Shown: positions 7,213 to 16,931, counted from the stretch's first letter. The stretch is 64,000 nucleotides of DNA from Achromobacter deleyi (GCF_902859705.1 NZ_CADIJO010000011.1:156413-220412); one strand, 5' to 3'. Made by a program: numbers and translations. Notes: generated by a model not told the origin, from the letters alone.

Positions 7213-10200
7213 TCACTTCAGGGAGAAGTCCACGCGCGAGGGCTGGCCCTCGTCCTTGATGCCATCGGCGTTCAGTTGCGGGGCAACGATGAACACGCGA
7301 TCCGCGAGTCCTTCCTGGGCTTGCAGCTTCTCATAGACCGCTTGCGCGCGGGCGTCGGCCAGTTGGCGCAACTGTTCGTCGCCGACCTGGGCCACGCCGC
7401 GCAGCATCTCCTCCATTTCTGCCGGCGGCACGGACTTGGCCATGCCGATGAAATTGCGGGGTTTGTCCTTGATGTCGGTGTCGTCGTAGACCTTTTCGAG
7501 GTACTTGACGCGTTCGGCGGCGGAAACTTCGACGCCGGCGGGGTCGGGCTTCTTGCCGCGCGGGGCGACGTCGCGGGCCTTGGCGGCGCGGATCTTGGCG
7601 TCGACCCAGGCTTGGCGCAGGCCTTCCATGTCGGTCTTGGGGTCGGCGCGGCCGCTCAGGTCCATCTTGAGCGCGGGGCGGTCGGCCAGGGCCTTGGTGA
7701 GAGTTTCGATACGCTGCAGCGAGTCTTCGGTGAGCGCGGCGCTGCCCGGGGCGAATTCGACGTAGGACAGTTCTTCGCCGCCGCCAAAGGCGGATGCGAG
7801 CAGGCTGAAGGGCGAGGTGACGGCCTTGACGACAAGGTTGAGCAGCACGCGCACGACGATGCCGCCGACGGAGAATTCGGGATCGTCCAGCGAACCGGAG
7901 ATGGGCAGGTTGATGTCGATGTTGCCGCGCGAGTCCTTGAGCAGCGCGACGGCCAGCAGCACGGGCAGCTTGGTGGCGTCGGGGCTGTTGGTCTTGTCGC
8001 CGAAGGTGAGCTGGTTGAGGATGACGTGGTTGGTGGCGAGCAGCGCGCGGTCCTTGATCTTGTATTCCAGGTCGACGGACAGTTTGCCGCGCTTGATGGG
8101 GTAGCCGACGTATTTGGCCGAATAGGTGTTGAAGCGCGGCAGGTCCACGCCCTTGGCCGAGGCCTTCAGGTCCAGCGACAGGAACTTGGCAAAGGGCTGC
8201 ACGATGCCGCTGATGGACAGGGGCGCGGTGGTGTAGACGCGGCCGGTGACCTTGACCTTGGCGGGCTGCGGGTTGGTGGACGAGACGGCGGTGATGGAAC
8301 CGTCGATGCTGGACAGTTCGGCGACGTAGTTGGGTTTGACGAAGCGGTCCGTGAAGGTCATGCGGCCGCGCGACAGGGTGACGCTGTTGAGCGAGATGTC
8401 GGGCATGCCGCCGCCCTTGGCGCTGGGCGCGGCGGCGGCCGCCGGGGCGGGCGGCGCGGCGTTGCGGCCGGGGGTCTGGGTGTCCTGGGTGATGGAGCCG
8501 CCGGCCTGGCCGGGCGCGGCGACGAGGTCCATGACGTTCAGGCGGCCCTGGGCGTTGAGCAGGATGCGGCCATAGAAGTCGTCGAGCGCGATGTCGCCCA
8601 GGGCGGCGCCGATCTTGTCGCCGGCCACCGAGATGTTCATGCCCGAGAAGGCCAGGCGTTTCCAGTTCAGGAAGTCGTCTTTGTTGACGCGGTCCTGCAG
8701 GTCGACGTCGGTGATGTCGACGCCGCCTTTCCAGCCGGCCTTCATGGGGGCGTTGCCGGCGGCAGCGGCGAACTCGGCGTCGCCCTTGGCGGCCAGGGTG
8801 ATGGCGCGCACGGTGGCGTTCAGGCTGGAGGCGGCGTAGGGCGCGAAGGACGCGACGTTCAGGCCGGCCAGGTCGACCGAGGTCTTGACGGTGAGCGGCT
8901 GCGGGGTGAAGACGCCCTTGAGGTCGAGCTTGCCGTCGCCCTGGATGCCGGCGGCGGCCAGGGTGAAGTTGCTTTGGCCGGGGCCCATGGCCAGGCGGTC
9001 GGCGGTGACGGCGAGCTTTTGCAGGGCGATGTCCAGCGGCGGGTTCAGGGTTTCGTCGCGGGCCTTGAATTGGGCGAGTTCGGCGCGCACGCCGGTGGCG
9101 GACGCGTCGATGGCGCCGTTCTTGTCCAGGACGTGCACCTGGGCGGTGAGGCCGAGGCGGCCGTCCAGCAGTTGCACGGGCGAGAGGCTGCGCACGGCGG
9201 GGGCGAACGGCGCCAGGGCGACGTTGCCCAGCCGGACCGACAGTTCGAGCGACAGGGGTTGCAGCACCAGCGGCCCCTTGGCGCGGATCCAGCCGCCGTC
9301 GGTGCTGTTGTCCACGGTGAGCCAGAGGTTGATGGGCTGGTCCTTGACCTGCGGCAGCGCCACGCCTTCGACAGTGACGGCCAGGCCGGTCATGGTGTAG
9401 TCGAGCTTGCTGATGGCGTCGGTGACGTAGAGCTCGCCTTCGTGGATATTGAAGGCGTCGAGCGTGACCTTCCATTCGGCAGGCGCGGCGGGGGTGGCCG
9501 GGGTGCCGTCGGCGGCGGGAGCGGCGCCTGCGGCGGGGGCAGATGCCGTGGCCGCGGCGGGGACACCGCCCGGTGCAGCCGCTGGCTTGCCGGAGGCTGC
9601 GGTAGCGGCAGGCGTACCGGCAGCGGGCGTTGCCTGGCCGGGCGACGCGGCGGTCGGCGCGGTGGAGGCGCTGGCGGCGGGCGTACCGGCTGTGGGTGCA
9701 GCGCCCTTCCCGGCTTCTGCGGCAGTGGCGGCCGGTGCCGCGGCTACCTTGGCGGGGGCTTGCTTGGCGGCATCGAGCTTGGCGGCGTCGGTCTTCGCGG
9801 GTTCGGCCTTGGGCGCGTCAGCTTTTGCCGCGGCGGGCTTGGCGGCGGCGGGCTTGGCCGCCGGGGCCGGGCCGCCCAGCGCCTTGAGCTTGTCGACCAC
9901 GTCCTGCCAGTTCAGGTGCTGGTTGCTGTAGCGGCGCGCATAGACCTGCGGGGCCCACAGGCCGACGTCGCCGACGTAGACCTGGCGGGCGATGGGTTCG
10001 AGTTCGAGGCGGCTGACGGTCAGGGCGCTCCAGGCGGCGAGGCTTTCGCCGGCGGTGTCGCGCAGGTCGAACTGGCGCAGGCCCAGGTCGCCGACGACGC
10101 GGATCTTGGGCGGGGCGTCCTTGGGCTGTTCGAAGACGACCTGCAGGTTGGAGTCGAGCAGCGCGCGTTCCAGCTTGAAGGGCAGCGGCATGGGCCAGAC

Positions 10201-10944
10201 GTCGGCCCATTTTTCGAGTTGCAGGCCGGTGAAGGCCACCCGCAGGGTCGATGACGGAACCTTGTCGAAGGGCCGCGCCACGCCGGTCAGGTCGAACGGG
10301 CTGCCGTTGATGCGCAGGTGCAGCCGGGGCTGCACGTCGATGTCGGTGGCGTAACCGAAGGTGGAGATGAACGGCACGCCCACGGCCAGTTCGTCGATGA
10401 CCTGCTTGCGGCCGGTGACCTTGTCGTCCAGCGTGACGACGCCGCCTTCGATCACCATGTTGTTCAGGGAGAATCGCGGCGGGCCTTCGTCGGGCTTGGG
10501 CGGTTCTTCGGGCTTGGCAGCCGTCATCTCGGCCACGCGCTGCTGGATGTCGGAGAAATTGAAGCGGGTGACGTCTTCGCGCACGATCGAGACGGTGGGC
10601 GCGCGCAGGGTGAAGCGGTCGACCACGGGGGCGAACCAGAACAGCGAGGACCAGGCGGCGCTGACGTCCAGTTCGGCGGCGGTGAGCAGCGGCGTCTGCG
10701 AGCCGGGCTGGGCCACGGCGAGATCGCGCGCGCGCACGGTCAGGGTGAAGGGATTGAAGGTGATCTTGCCGACGGAGACGTCGCGGCCGATCATCTTGGC
10801 CACATCCTGGGTCAGGACGTTATGCAGGACCTTGGGCACCTGCCATGCTGCAACGCCGCACAGGATCAGCGCCACGGCCACGACGCCCAAGAGAATCTTG
10901 CCTAAGCGGCGGGTGAACCGGAACTTGGGCATCCGCAAGGGCAT
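7213..10944 (-). CDS. DUF748-domain (AsmA-like) envelope protein
   Basis: A 1243-residue protein with one N-terminal membrane anchor (ILLGVVAVALILCGVAAWQV, about residues 17-36) and a large periplasmic part. The blocks after it (VGKITFNPFTLTVRARDLAV, and later VGYPIKRGKLSVDLEYKI) are those of DUF748, a family related to AsmA/TamB-type proteins linked to outer-membrane lipid transport and biogenesis. A low-complexity Ala/Pro/Lys linker spans roughly residues 350-485. The C-terminus (VEFAPGSAALTEDSLQRIET) resembles the OmpA peptidoglycan-binding start. The ATG at 10944 follows GGAG by 7 nt. It is probably in one unit with the Tat-exported hydrolase downstream. The long plus-strand open frame opposite it is a G+C artefact. 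Confidence 0.92.
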   Translation of the reverse strand: MPLRMPKFRFTRRLGKILLGVVAVALILCGVAAWQVPKVLHNVLTQDVAKMIGRDVSVGKITFNPFTLTVRARDLAVAQPGSQTPLLTAAELDVSAAWSSLFWFAPVVDRFTLRAPTVSIVREDVTRFNFSDIQQRVAEMTAAKPEEPPKPDEGPPRFSLNNMVIEGGVVTLDDKVTGRKQVIDELAVGVPFISTFGYATDIDVQPRLHLRINGSPFDLTGVARPFDKVPSSTLRVAFTGLQLEKWADVWPMPLPFKLERALLDSNLQVVFEQPKDAPPKIRVVGDLGLRQFDLRDTAGESLAAWSALTVSRLELEPIARQVYVGDVGLWAPQVYARRYSNQHLNWQDVVDKLKALGGPAPAAKPAAAKPAAAKADAPKAEPAKTDAAKLDAAKQAPAKVAAAPAATAAEAGKGAAPTAGTPAASASTAPTAASPGQATPAAGTPAATAASGKPAAAPGGVPAAATASAPAAGAAPAADGTPATPAAPAEWKVTLDAFNIHEGELYVTDAISKLDYTMTGLAVTVEGVALPQVKDQPINLWLTVDNSTDGGWIRAKGPLVLQPLSLELSVRLGNVALAPFAPAVRSLSPVQLLDGRLGLTAQVHVLDKNGAIDASATGVRAELAQFKARDETLNPPLDIALQKLAVTADRLAMGPGQSNFTLAAAGIQGDGKLDLKGVFTPQPLTVKTSVDLAGLNVASFAPYAASSLNATVRAITLAAKGDAEFAAAAGNAPMKAGWKGGVDITDVDLQDRVNKDDFLNWKRLAFSGMNISVAGDKIGAALGDIALDDFYGRILLNAQGRLNVMDLVAAPGQAGGSITQDTQTPGRNAAPPAPAAAAAPSAKGGGMPDISLNSVTLSRGRMTFTDRFVKPNYVAELSSIDGSITAVSSTNPQPAKVKVTGRVYTTAPLSISGIVQPFAKFLSLDLKASAKGVDLPRFNTYSAKYVGYPIKRGKLSVDLEYKIKDRALLATNHVILNQLTFGDKTNSPDATKLPVLLAVALLKDSRGNIDINLPISGSLDDPEFSVGGIVVRVLLNLVVKAVTSPFSLLASAFGGGEELSYVEFAPGSAALTEDSLQRIETLTKALADRPALKMDLSGRADPKTDMEGLRQAWVDAKIRAAKARDVAPRGKKPDPAGVEVSAAERVKYLEKVYDDTDIKDKPRNFIGMAKSVPPAEMEEMLRGVAQVGDEQLRQLADARAQAVYEKLQAQEGLADRVFIVAPQLNADGIKDEGQPSRVDFSLK

Positions 10945-11021
10945 TACGCGTCTCCTGATACGAATTGAAGGCCATTATCGCGTCCTTCGAGCAAATGTGG
11001 GGTGCTTTTTGCGGCCCATCC

Positions 11022-11050
11022 CGAAAAGCAAAATGCCCCCGCAGGGGCAT
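11022..11050 (-). terminator. Rho-independent terminator on the minus strand, with no upstream gene
   Basis: On the minus strand a perfect 7-bp stem (ATGCCCC/GGGGCAT, 11050 to 11033) with a 4-nt loop is followed by TTTTGCTTTTC, a good intrinsic terminator. No annotated minus-strand gene ends here. The flanking genes diverge from this region, with DUF748 starting at 10944 and moaC at 11186. The terminator therefore ends either an unannotated small RNA transcribed leftward from about 11100-11180 or a leader of the DUF748 gene. Confidence 0.65.
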
Positions 11051-11185
11051 GAAAACATAAGGTTCTTTTATTCTTCAGCAAGGCCGGGCCGATAAACCCT
11101 CGTTATCATAGGCGTATCAATGGCCCCGCCACGGCCTGCCGGGGCCAGGCTTTTCAATCATTAACAATTCTCGGTCCCGATTCCC

Positions 11186-11674
11186 ATGTCCACGCCCACC
11201 CCCACCTTGAGCCACCTGGATGAAGCCGGCCAGGTCCGTATGGTCGATGTGATCGCCAAGACGGACAGCGAGCGCGTGGCCGTCGCCGCCGCCAGCGTCC
11301 GCATGAACGAGGTGGCCTATGGCCTGTTGACGCAGCCGGGCCGCGGCAAGGGCGAGGTGCTCAACACCGCGCGCGTGGCCGCCATCCTGGCCGCCAAGCG
11401 CTGCGCCGAACTGATTCCCCTGTGCCACAGCCTGCCGCTGTCGTTCGTGGGGGTGGAATTCTCGCTGGACGACGCCGCGCACCGCATCGACATCCAGGCG
11501 ACCTGCCGCACCAGCTACAAGACCGGTGTCGAAATGGAAGCCATGACGGCCTGCAGCGTGGCCGCGCTGACCATCTACGATATGTGCAAGGCGGCGGACA
11601 AGGGCATCGTGATCGAACAGGTACGCCTGAAGTTCAAGGCGGGAGGAAAAAGCGGTGAATGGCGCAACGATTGA
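11186..11674 (+). CDS. moaC: Cyclic pyranopterin monophosphate synthase
   Basis: MoaC converts the MoaA product to cyclic pyranopterin monophosphate, the first stable intermediate of molybdenum cofactor synthesis. The 162 residues show the family blocks MVDVIAKTDSERVAVA, KRCAELIPLCHSLPLSFVGV and YKTGVEMEAMTACSVAALTIYDMCK, with the conserved Asp-Lys pairs. The length is typical. The 5' leader is A+T-richer than its surroundings. The first gene of a moaC-moaD-moaE-moaB-moeA operon, it overlaps moaD by 20 nt. Confidence 0.96.
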   Translation: MSTPTPTLSHLDEAGQVRMVDVIAKTDSERVAVAAASVRMNEVAYGLLTQPGRGKGEVLNTARVAAILAAKRCAELIPLCHSLPLSFVGVEFSLDDAAHRIDIQATCRTSYKTGVEMEAMTACSVAALTIYDMCKAADKGIVIEQVRLKFKAGGKSGEWRND

Positions 11675-11906
11675 TCTTCTGTATTTCGCCCGCGTGGCCG
11701 AACTGGTCGGCAAGCGGACCGAAGCCTGGCCGCTGGACGGCGAATCCACCGGGGCGCAGCTGCTGGCGGCGCTGGGCGAACGCTATCCGCAGCTGGAACC
11801 GGCCTCGCGGCTGAAGCTGGCCATCAACCAGACCCACGCCAAGCCGTCGGCGACGATACGCGCGGGCGACGAGGTGGCGGTGTTCGAACCCGTCACCGGA
11901 GGCTGA
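11655..11906 (+). CDS. moaD: Molybdopterin synthase sulfur carrier subunit
   Basis: An 83-residue ubiquitin-fold protein whose C-terminal Gly-Gly (EPVTGG) is thiocarboxylated and donates sulfur for the molybdopterin dithiolene. The start is GTG at 11655, chosen because GGGAGGAAAA lies about 8 nt upstream, within the end of moaC. It is the small partner of MoaE, encoded 5 nt downstream. No MoeB-type adenylating enzyme gene is in the window. Confidence 0.95.
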   Translation: MNGATIDLLYFARVAELVGKRTEAWPLDGESTGAQLLAALGERYPQLEPASRLKLAINQTHAKPSATIRAGDEVAVFEPVTGG

Positions 11907-11911
11907 GCGCC

Positions 11912-12394
11912 ATGGTCATCGTGCAGGAAGCCGATTTCGACGCGGCCGCACTGACGGCGGCCCTGCGCGCCAGCGCCGGCCCGGGCGTGGGCGGCATCGT
12001 CACGTTCGTGGGCTATGTGCGCGACTACGCGCCGGACACCCCCACCGACACGCTGTACCTGGAACACTACCCCGGCATGTGCGAGCGCGAGCTCGAAGAC
12101 ATTGCCGCCACGGCGCGCGCGCGCTGGCAGCTGGACGGCACCGTGATCGTGCACCGGGTGGGCGCCTTGGCCCGCAACGCGCAGATCGTGTTCGTGGCCG
12201 CCGCCAGCGCCCACCGCGGCGATGCCTTCCGCGGCTGCGAATTCATCATCGACGCGCTCAAGACCCGCGCGCCCTTCTGGAAGCGCGAGACGCTGGCCGG
12301 CGGCGACAGCTTCTGGGTCGAACAGCGCCAATCCGACCAGGACCGCACGCAGTCCTGGGATGCCGACACCCCGCCCCCCAAGGAGACCGCATGA
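11912..12394 (+). CDS. moaE: Molybdopterin synthase catalytic subunit
   Basis: MoaE forms the heterotetramer with MoaD that inserts two sulfurs into precursor Z. The 160 residues contain GGIVTFVGYVRD, LYLEHYPGM, and AHRGDAFRGCEFIIDALK followed by TRAPFWKRE, which carries the active-site lysines. The stop codon overlaps the moaB start (ATGA), so the two are translationally coupled. Confidence 0.96.
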   Translation: MVIVQEADFDAAALTAALRASAGPGVGGIVTFVGYVRDYAPDTPTDTLYLEHYPGMCERELEDIAATARARWQLDGTVIVHRVGALARNAQIVFVAAASAHRGDAFRGCEFIIDALKTRAPFWKRETLAGGDSFWVEQRQSDQDRTQSWDADTPPPKETA

Positions 12395-12912
12395 ACGACG
12401 CCACCCCCGTCTCGCTGGCCTGCGCCGTGCTGACGATCAGCGACACCCGCAGCGCTGGTGACGACACGTCCGGCAACCTGCTGGCGCACAGCCTGGCGCA
12501 GGCCGGCCACCAATGCGTGCGGCGCGACATCGTCCGAGACGATATCTACCTGATCCGGCGTGTCATCAGCGACTGGATCGCCGACCCCGAGGTGCAGGTC
12601 ATCCTGACCACCGGCGGCACGGGCTTTTCGCACCGCGACCATGTGCCCCAGGCCATCACCCCGCTGCTGGACCGCGAGATTCCTGGCTTTGGCGAACTGT
12701 TCCGCCAGCTTTCCTACACCGAGATCGGCAGCTCGACCATCCAGTCGCGCGCCTTTGCCGGGTCGGCCAACCAGACACTGCTGTTCTGCCTGCCGGGGTC
12801 CAACAACGCCTGCGAAACGGCCTGGACCAAGATCATCCGCGAACAGCTGGACAACAGCCATCGCCCCTGCAATTTCGCCACGCATCTTCAACACCGCGAA
12901 CAAGACCACTGA
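12391..12912 (+). CDS. moaB: Molybdenum cofactor biosynthesis protein B
   Basis: A 173-residue MoaB/MogA-type molybdopterin adenylyltransferase family protein that prepares molybdopterin for molybdate insertion. The nucleotide-binding motif TTGGTGFSHRDHVPQAI is present, and SYTEIGSSTIQSRAFAG and CLPGSNNACETAW follow the family order. It starts at 12391 by ATGA overlap with moaE, and moeA begins 4 nt after its stop. The frame is open further upstream, but that part is a shadow of moaE. Confidence 0.95.
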   Translation: MNDATPVSLACAVLTISDTRSAGDDTSGNLLAHSLAQAGHQCVRRDIVRDDIYLIRRVISDWIADPEVQVILTTGGTGFSHRDHVPQAITPLLDREIPGFGELFRQLSYTEIGSSTIQSRAFAGSANQTLLFCLPGSNNACETAWTKIIREQLDNSHRPCNFATHLQHREQDH

Positions 12913-12916
12913 CCCC

Positions 12917-14122
12917 ATGCTGGATTTCGATCAAGCCCAGACCCTGCTGGCCAATGCGGCCGCCCCGCTCGCCCGCCGCGAGCATGCCAGCCTGGCCGAC
13001 GCCCCCGGGCGCGTGCTGGCTGCCGACCTGGACGCCACGGTGGACATCCCGCCGGCCGACAACAGCGCCATGGACGGCTACGCGGTGCGCCTGGCCGACT
13101 GGCAGCCGGGCGCCCGCCTGCCCATCCAGCAGCGCTGCTATGCCGGCGACACGCCCGAGCCGCTCAAGCCCGGCCACGCCATCCGCCTGTTCACGGGCAG
13201 CCTGGTGCCCGCGGGCGCCGACACGGTGGTGATGCAGGAAGACACGCACGAAGCCGATAACCAGGTGGAAATCACGCGCGAACCGCGCCTGGGCCAGCAC
13301 ATTCGCCTGCGTGGCGAAGACACGCTGGCCGGCGCCCCGCTGCTGGCCGCCGGCACCCCGTTGCAGGCCGCCCACATTGCCCTGCTGGCCTCGCAGGGCC
13401 TGGCCAGCGTGCCGGTGGTGGGCCGCCTGAAGGTCGGCATCCTGACGACCGGCGACGAACTGGTGCCGCCGGGCGGCGCGCGCGAGCCGGCGCAGATCTA
13501 CAACTCCAACGGCCCGATGCTGGCCGCGCTGGTGCGCGGCATGGGCGCGGACCCTGCCCTGGTGCTGCACGCCCGCGACACCGAAGCCGACCTGCTGGCC
13601 GCATTCAAGACTTTGCTGGCCGAATGCGACCTGGTGCTGAGCGTGGGCGGCGTGTCGGTGGGCGAGCGCGATCTGGTCAAGCCGGCGCTGGCCGCGCTGG
13701 GCGGCGAACTGTCGCTGTGGAAGGTGCGCATGAAGCCGGGCAAGCCGGTGGCGCTGGCACAGATCGACGGCAAGCCGGTGGTGAGCCTGCCGGGCAATCC
13801 GGTGTCGGCCTACGCCGTGTTCACGCTGCTGGTGTCGCCGCTGGTGCGGCGCATGCAGGGCCGCGAGGAATTGTTCCCGCCGGTCAGCCGGTTGCCGCTG
13901 CGCACCGAGCATCCGCGCCAGGATGCGCGCGAGGAATTCCTGCGCGTGCAGCGCCGCACGGGCGACGACGGCAACGCCGAACTGGTGCCTTACGGCCATC
14001 AAGGGTCTGGCGTGATCAGTTCACTGCCCTGGGCCACGGGCCTGGCGCGTCTGCCGGCCGACGTGCCGGTGCAGGACCGCGACCGCGTTCCCTACTACGA
14101 CCTGCGTCACTGGCTGGCGTAG
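12917..14122 (+). CDS. moeA: Molybdopterin molybdenumtransferase
   Basis: MoeA ligates molybdenum to adenylated molybdopterin. The 401 residues begin MLDFDQAQTLLANAA and show PADNSAMDGYAVR, GEDTLAGAPLLAAG, the MPT-binding SVGGVSVGERDLVKPAL block and LPGNPVSAYAVF. Length and order match the family. It is the last gene of the moaCDEB-moeA operon. Its 3' end overlaps the convergent mobA by 16 nt, so the two operons run tail to tail with no spacer. Confidence 0.96.
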   Translation: MLDFDQAQTLLANAAAPLARREHASLADAPGRVLAADLDATVDIPPADNSAMDGYAVRLADWQPGARLPIQQRCYAGDTPEPLKPGHAIRLFTGSLVPAGADTVVMQEDTHEADNQVEITREPRLGQHIRLRGEDTLAGAPLLAAGTPLQAAHIALLASQGLASVPVVGRLKVGILTTGDELVPPGGAREPAQIYNSNGPMLAALVRGMGADPALVLHARDTEADLLAAFKTLLAECDLVLSVGGVSVGERDLVKPALAALGGELSLWKVRMKPGKPVALAQIDGKPVVSLPGNPVSAYAVFTLLVSPLVRRMQGREELFPPVSRLPLRTEHPRQDAREEFLRVQRRTGDDGNAELVPYGHQGSGVISSLPWATGLARLPADVPVQDRDRVPYYDLRHWLA

Positions 14123-14730
14123 CGTTCGGCGGCGGCCAGGTCGTCGGGCGTATTCAGGTTCATGAACGCGTCCGGCGCATCGTCGAAGGCGGCGGCCACG
14201 CCGCCCGCCTGCGACTGCCACAGGCCGACCTTGCGTTCACCGCCGGCCAGGTAATCACGCAGCGCCGGCAATAAGGCCGGGCGCACGGCCATGCAGGCCG
14301 GATGGCGCCGGCCACCGGCCACGGCATAGGCCAGCGGCGCGCCGGCCGCTTGCGCCGCGGCGATCAGGCGGGCCGCCAGGTCGCCGGGCAGGAAAGGCGT
14401 ATCGCAAGGCACGGCCACCACCCAATCACACGCAGCGGCGGCGGCCAGCCCGGCGGCAAGGCCGGCCAGCGGCCCTTGCCAGGCGCCCAGCGCGTCGATG
14501 TCGTCGGCCACGACCCGCCCGTAGCGGGCATAGACGTCAACGTTGCGGTTGGCGCTGATGATCAACGTGCCCACTTGCGGCGCCAGACGCTGCGCCACGT
14601 GGGCCACCAGCGGCTCGCCGCGCAGCACCGCCAGGCCCTTGTCACGGCCATCCATGCGCGCGCCCTGGCCGCCGGCCAGGATCAGGCCGGCGATGCGCTG
14701 CGGATCCAGATGGGGTGCCGGATCAGCCAC
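14107..14730 (-). CDS. mobA: Molybdenum cofactor guanylyltransferase
   Basis: MobA transfers GMP from GTP to Mo-molybdopterin, giving the bis-MGD form used by formate dehydrogenase. The nucleotidyltransferase motif [19 protein letters not shown] is near the N-terminus, and PCDTPF supplies the metal-binding Asp. It has 207 residues with a GTG start at 14730, overlapping the moaA stop by 8 nt. It is the third gene of the leftward regulator-moaA-mobA unit. Its presence beside fdsA fits the need of that enzyme for a guanylylated cofactor. Confidence 0.95.
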   Translation of the reverse strand: MADPAPHLDPQRIAGLILAGGQGARMDGRDKGLAVLRGEPLVAHVAQRLAPQVGTLIISANRNVDVYARYGRVVADDIDALGAWQGPLAGLAAGLAAAAACDWVVAVPCDTPFLPGDLAARLIAAAQAAGAPLAYAVAGGRRHPACMAVRPALLPALRDYLAGGERKVGLWQSQAGGVAAAFDDAPDAFMNLNTPDDLAAAERYASQ

Positions 14731-15817
14731 CGATGTAGCTCATTTCGACTTTGCGGGCCGGGTCGGCCATGTGGCGGCCGCGCTGTTCCGAATAGTTGTC
14801 GCCGCGGCCGGCCCAGATGCCCGTGAGGATGGCGGCCAGTTCGTCGTCGCTGGCGCCGTCGCGCAGCGGCGCGCGCAGGTCGTAGCCCTGGTGCGCGAAC
14901 AGGCACAAAAAGAGCTTGCCTTCCGGCGACAGGCGCGCGCGCGTACAGCCGCCACAGAAGGCATGGGACACGCTGGAGATGACGCCGATCTCGCCGCCGC
15001 CATCCAGGTAGCGCCAACGCTCGGCGACACGGCCCATGTCGTCGGCGGCCACCGGCGCCAGCGGATAGACCGCGCCGATGCGCGCCAGCACTTCCTGGCT
15101 GGGCACGACTTCGGTGAGGTTCCAGCCGTTGGTGTTGCCGACATCCATGTATTCGATGAAGCGCAGGATGTGGCCGCTGTGGCGGAACCGTTCGGCCATG
15201 GGCAGGATCTGGGCGTCGTTCAGGCCGCGCCGCACCACCATGTTGACCTTGACGGGGGCCAGGCCCGCGCGGGCGGCGGCATCGATGCCGCGCAGCACGT
15301 CGTCGGGCGTGAAGCCGCTGTCGCTCATGTCCTGGAACATGGCGGCGTCCAGCGCGTCCAGGCTGACGGTGACGCGGGTCAGGCCCGCGGCTTTCAGGTC
15401 GGCGGCCTTGCGTTCGAGCACGCTGCCGTTGGTGGTCAGGGTCAGTTCCAGCGGCTGGCCGGCGGGCGTGCGCACGTCGGCCAGCAGGCCCACCAGGTTT
15501 TCCAGGTGCTTGCGCAGCAGGGGCTCGCCGCCGGTCAGGCGGATCTTTTCGACGCCCAGGCGGGTGAACACGCCGGCCAGGCGCGCGATTTCCTCGAACG
15601 ACAGCAGGTCGGAATGCCGCATGAAGGTGTAGTCGGCGTCGAAGACCTCGCGCGGCATGCAGTAGGTACAGCGGAAGTTGCAGCGATCGGTGACCGAAAT
15701 GCGTAGGTCGCGCAGCGGCCGCGCGCGCAGGTCGAGCGCGGGCTGGCCCGGCGCGGGGGGCGCGACGGGGGCCGGCAGGTCGTTGCGGCGATCAGCAAGA
15801 AGGATCACTTTGCTCAT
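14723..15817 (-). CDS. moaA: GTP 3',8-cyclase (radical SAM)
   Basis: MoaA starts molybdenum cofactor synthesis by rearranging GTP to a cyclic pterin precursor. The radical-SAM cluster motif CNFRCTYC is at about residue 50. The C-terminal second-cluster cysteines are in [18 protein letters not shown], and the functional Gly-Gly ends the protein (SYIGG). It has 364 residues. The ATG at 15817 begins [11 protein letters not shown]; the first 35 residues are a non-conserved extension rich in Ala and Pro. Only 23 nt separate it from the regulator gene upstream, so the regulator, moaA and mobA are probably one transcript. Confidence 0.96.
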   Translation of the reverse strand: MSKVILLADRRNDLPAPVAPPAPGQPALDLRARPLRDLRISVTDRCNFRCTYCMPREVFDADYTFMRHSDLLSFEEIARLAGVFTRLGVEKIRLTGGEPLLRKHLENLVGLLADVRTPAGQPLELTLTTNGSVLERKAADLKAAGLTRVTVSLDALDAAMFQDMSDSGFTPDDVLRGIDAAARAGLAPVKVNMVVRRGLNDAQILPMAERFRHSGHILRFIEYMDVGNTNGWNLTEVVPSQEVLARIGAVYPLAPVAADDMGRVAERWRYLDGGGEIGVISSVSHAFCGGCTRARLSPEGKLFLCLFAHQGYDLRAPLRDGASDDELAAILTGIWAGRGDNYSEQRGRHMADPARKVEMSYIGG

Positions 15818-15840
15818 GGAATCATCATAGCCCGGTGCGC

Positions 15841-16911
15841 TCAGGCAAAGGCCTCGTCCAGGGTTTGCAGCTGGCCGGTATGGCTGGCGTCGTAGCCGAC
15901 CAGCTGGCCCACGTAGCCGACGTAGTCGGGGCTGCGCATGAGGGTCAGCAGGTCCTGCATGGCGGGCGTATCGAGCGAGGTCTTGCGGATGGCAAAGAAA
16001 TAGCGTTCGCGCACCAGCGGAATGAAGTCCAGGCCGAAGCGGCAGGCGGCGGTTTCCACGCCCACGCCGGTGTCGGCCATGCCGCTGGCGATGTGGGCGG
16101 CAATGGCCATGTGGGTGAATTCGTTGGTTTCGTAGCCCTGCACCTCGCTGATCGACACGCCCGCGCGTTGCAGCATCAGGCCCACCAGGTAGCGGGTGCT
16201 GGAGCCGATCTGGCGGTTGACGAAGCGCACGTCCTGGCGCGCCAGGTCGGCCATGCCGCGGATCCGCTTGGGGTTGCCGGCAATGACGAACAGGCCCGTG
16301 TTGCGCACCGCCAGGTGGATCAGCAGGTATTCGTCGGCGTGCAGCCACTGGGCGTAGCGTTCCATGATGGGCGCCTCGAAGTCGCCCAGCGGCACCTGGA
16401 AGCCGGCCAGATCGCATTCGTGGCGTTCCAGCGAGGCCAGGGCCTCGATGGCCGTGCGGTAGCGCAATTCCAGCCCCGGCTTGCGCGTGCCCATGTGTTC
16501 CATCAGCGATTCCACGGCAAAGCCATGGCTGGCGTGCAGCCGCAGGTGGGGGCCGTTTTCGGGCAGCAGCCGCGCCAGTTCTTCCTGCAACTCGGACGCC
16601 ATGCTGTCCAGGGTGGGCATCAGCCGCGCCTCGATGCGGCGGTTGGCCCACAACAGGCGCTGCGCGAACGGCGACAGCTGCGTGCCCTGGCGCCGGTTGG
16701 TGATCAGCAGCTGGGTGCCGAAGATGCCTTCGAAACGGCGTAGCACGCCCCAGGCGTGGCGGTACGACAGCCCGCAGGCGCGACAGGCGCCGGCGATGTT
16801 GCCGGTGGCGTCGATGGCGGCCAAGAGCGCCAGCATGTCCTGCAAGGGCACGGGCGCCGCGTCGTCTCCGCCCAGGGTCCATTGGGGCCGCAGGCCGATC
16901 TTATATGTCAT
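15841..16911 (-). CDS. ModE/LysR-type regulator with periplasmic-binding-like domain, likely formate dehydrogenase regulator
   Basis: The protein has 356 residues. The N-terminal third ([40 protein letters not shown]) is the winged helix of ModE and LysR relatives. The rest is a PBP-like ligand domain ([39 protein letters not shown]) of the kind that in solute-binding relatives holds molybdate or other oxyanions. It is divergent from fdsG across 159 bp. In Cupriavidus necator a LysR-type FdsR controls the fds operon from the same position, so that role is inferred here; the effector could be formate or molybdate. It is followed closely by moaA and mobA, linking cofactor supply to enzyme control. 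Confidence 0.82.
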   Translation of the reverse strand: MTYKIGLRPQWTLGGDDAAPVPLQDMLALLAAIDATGNIAGACRACGLSYRHAWGVLRRFEGIFGTQLLITNRRQGTQLSPFAQRLLWANRRIEARLMPTLDSMASELQEELARLLPENGPHLRLHASHGFAVESLMEHMGTRKPGLELRYRTAIEALASLERHECDLAGFQVPLGDFEAPIMERYAQWLHADEYLLIHLAVRNTGLFVIAGNPKRIRGMADLARQDVRFVNRQIGSSTRYLVGLMLQRAGVSISEVQGYETNEFTHMAIAAHIASGMADTGVGVETAACRFGLDFIPLVRERYFFAIRKTSLDTPAMQDLLTLMRSPDYVGYVGQLVGYDASHTGQLQTLDEAFA

Positions 16912-16931
16912 TTATTTCTTATTGAACGGGT

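Noticed and set aside
7183..10254. A 1023-codon plus-strand open frame opposite the DUF748 gene
   Set aside because: It is a Gly/Val/Asp/Gln-rich shadow of the real gene with no signal, domain or ribosome site.
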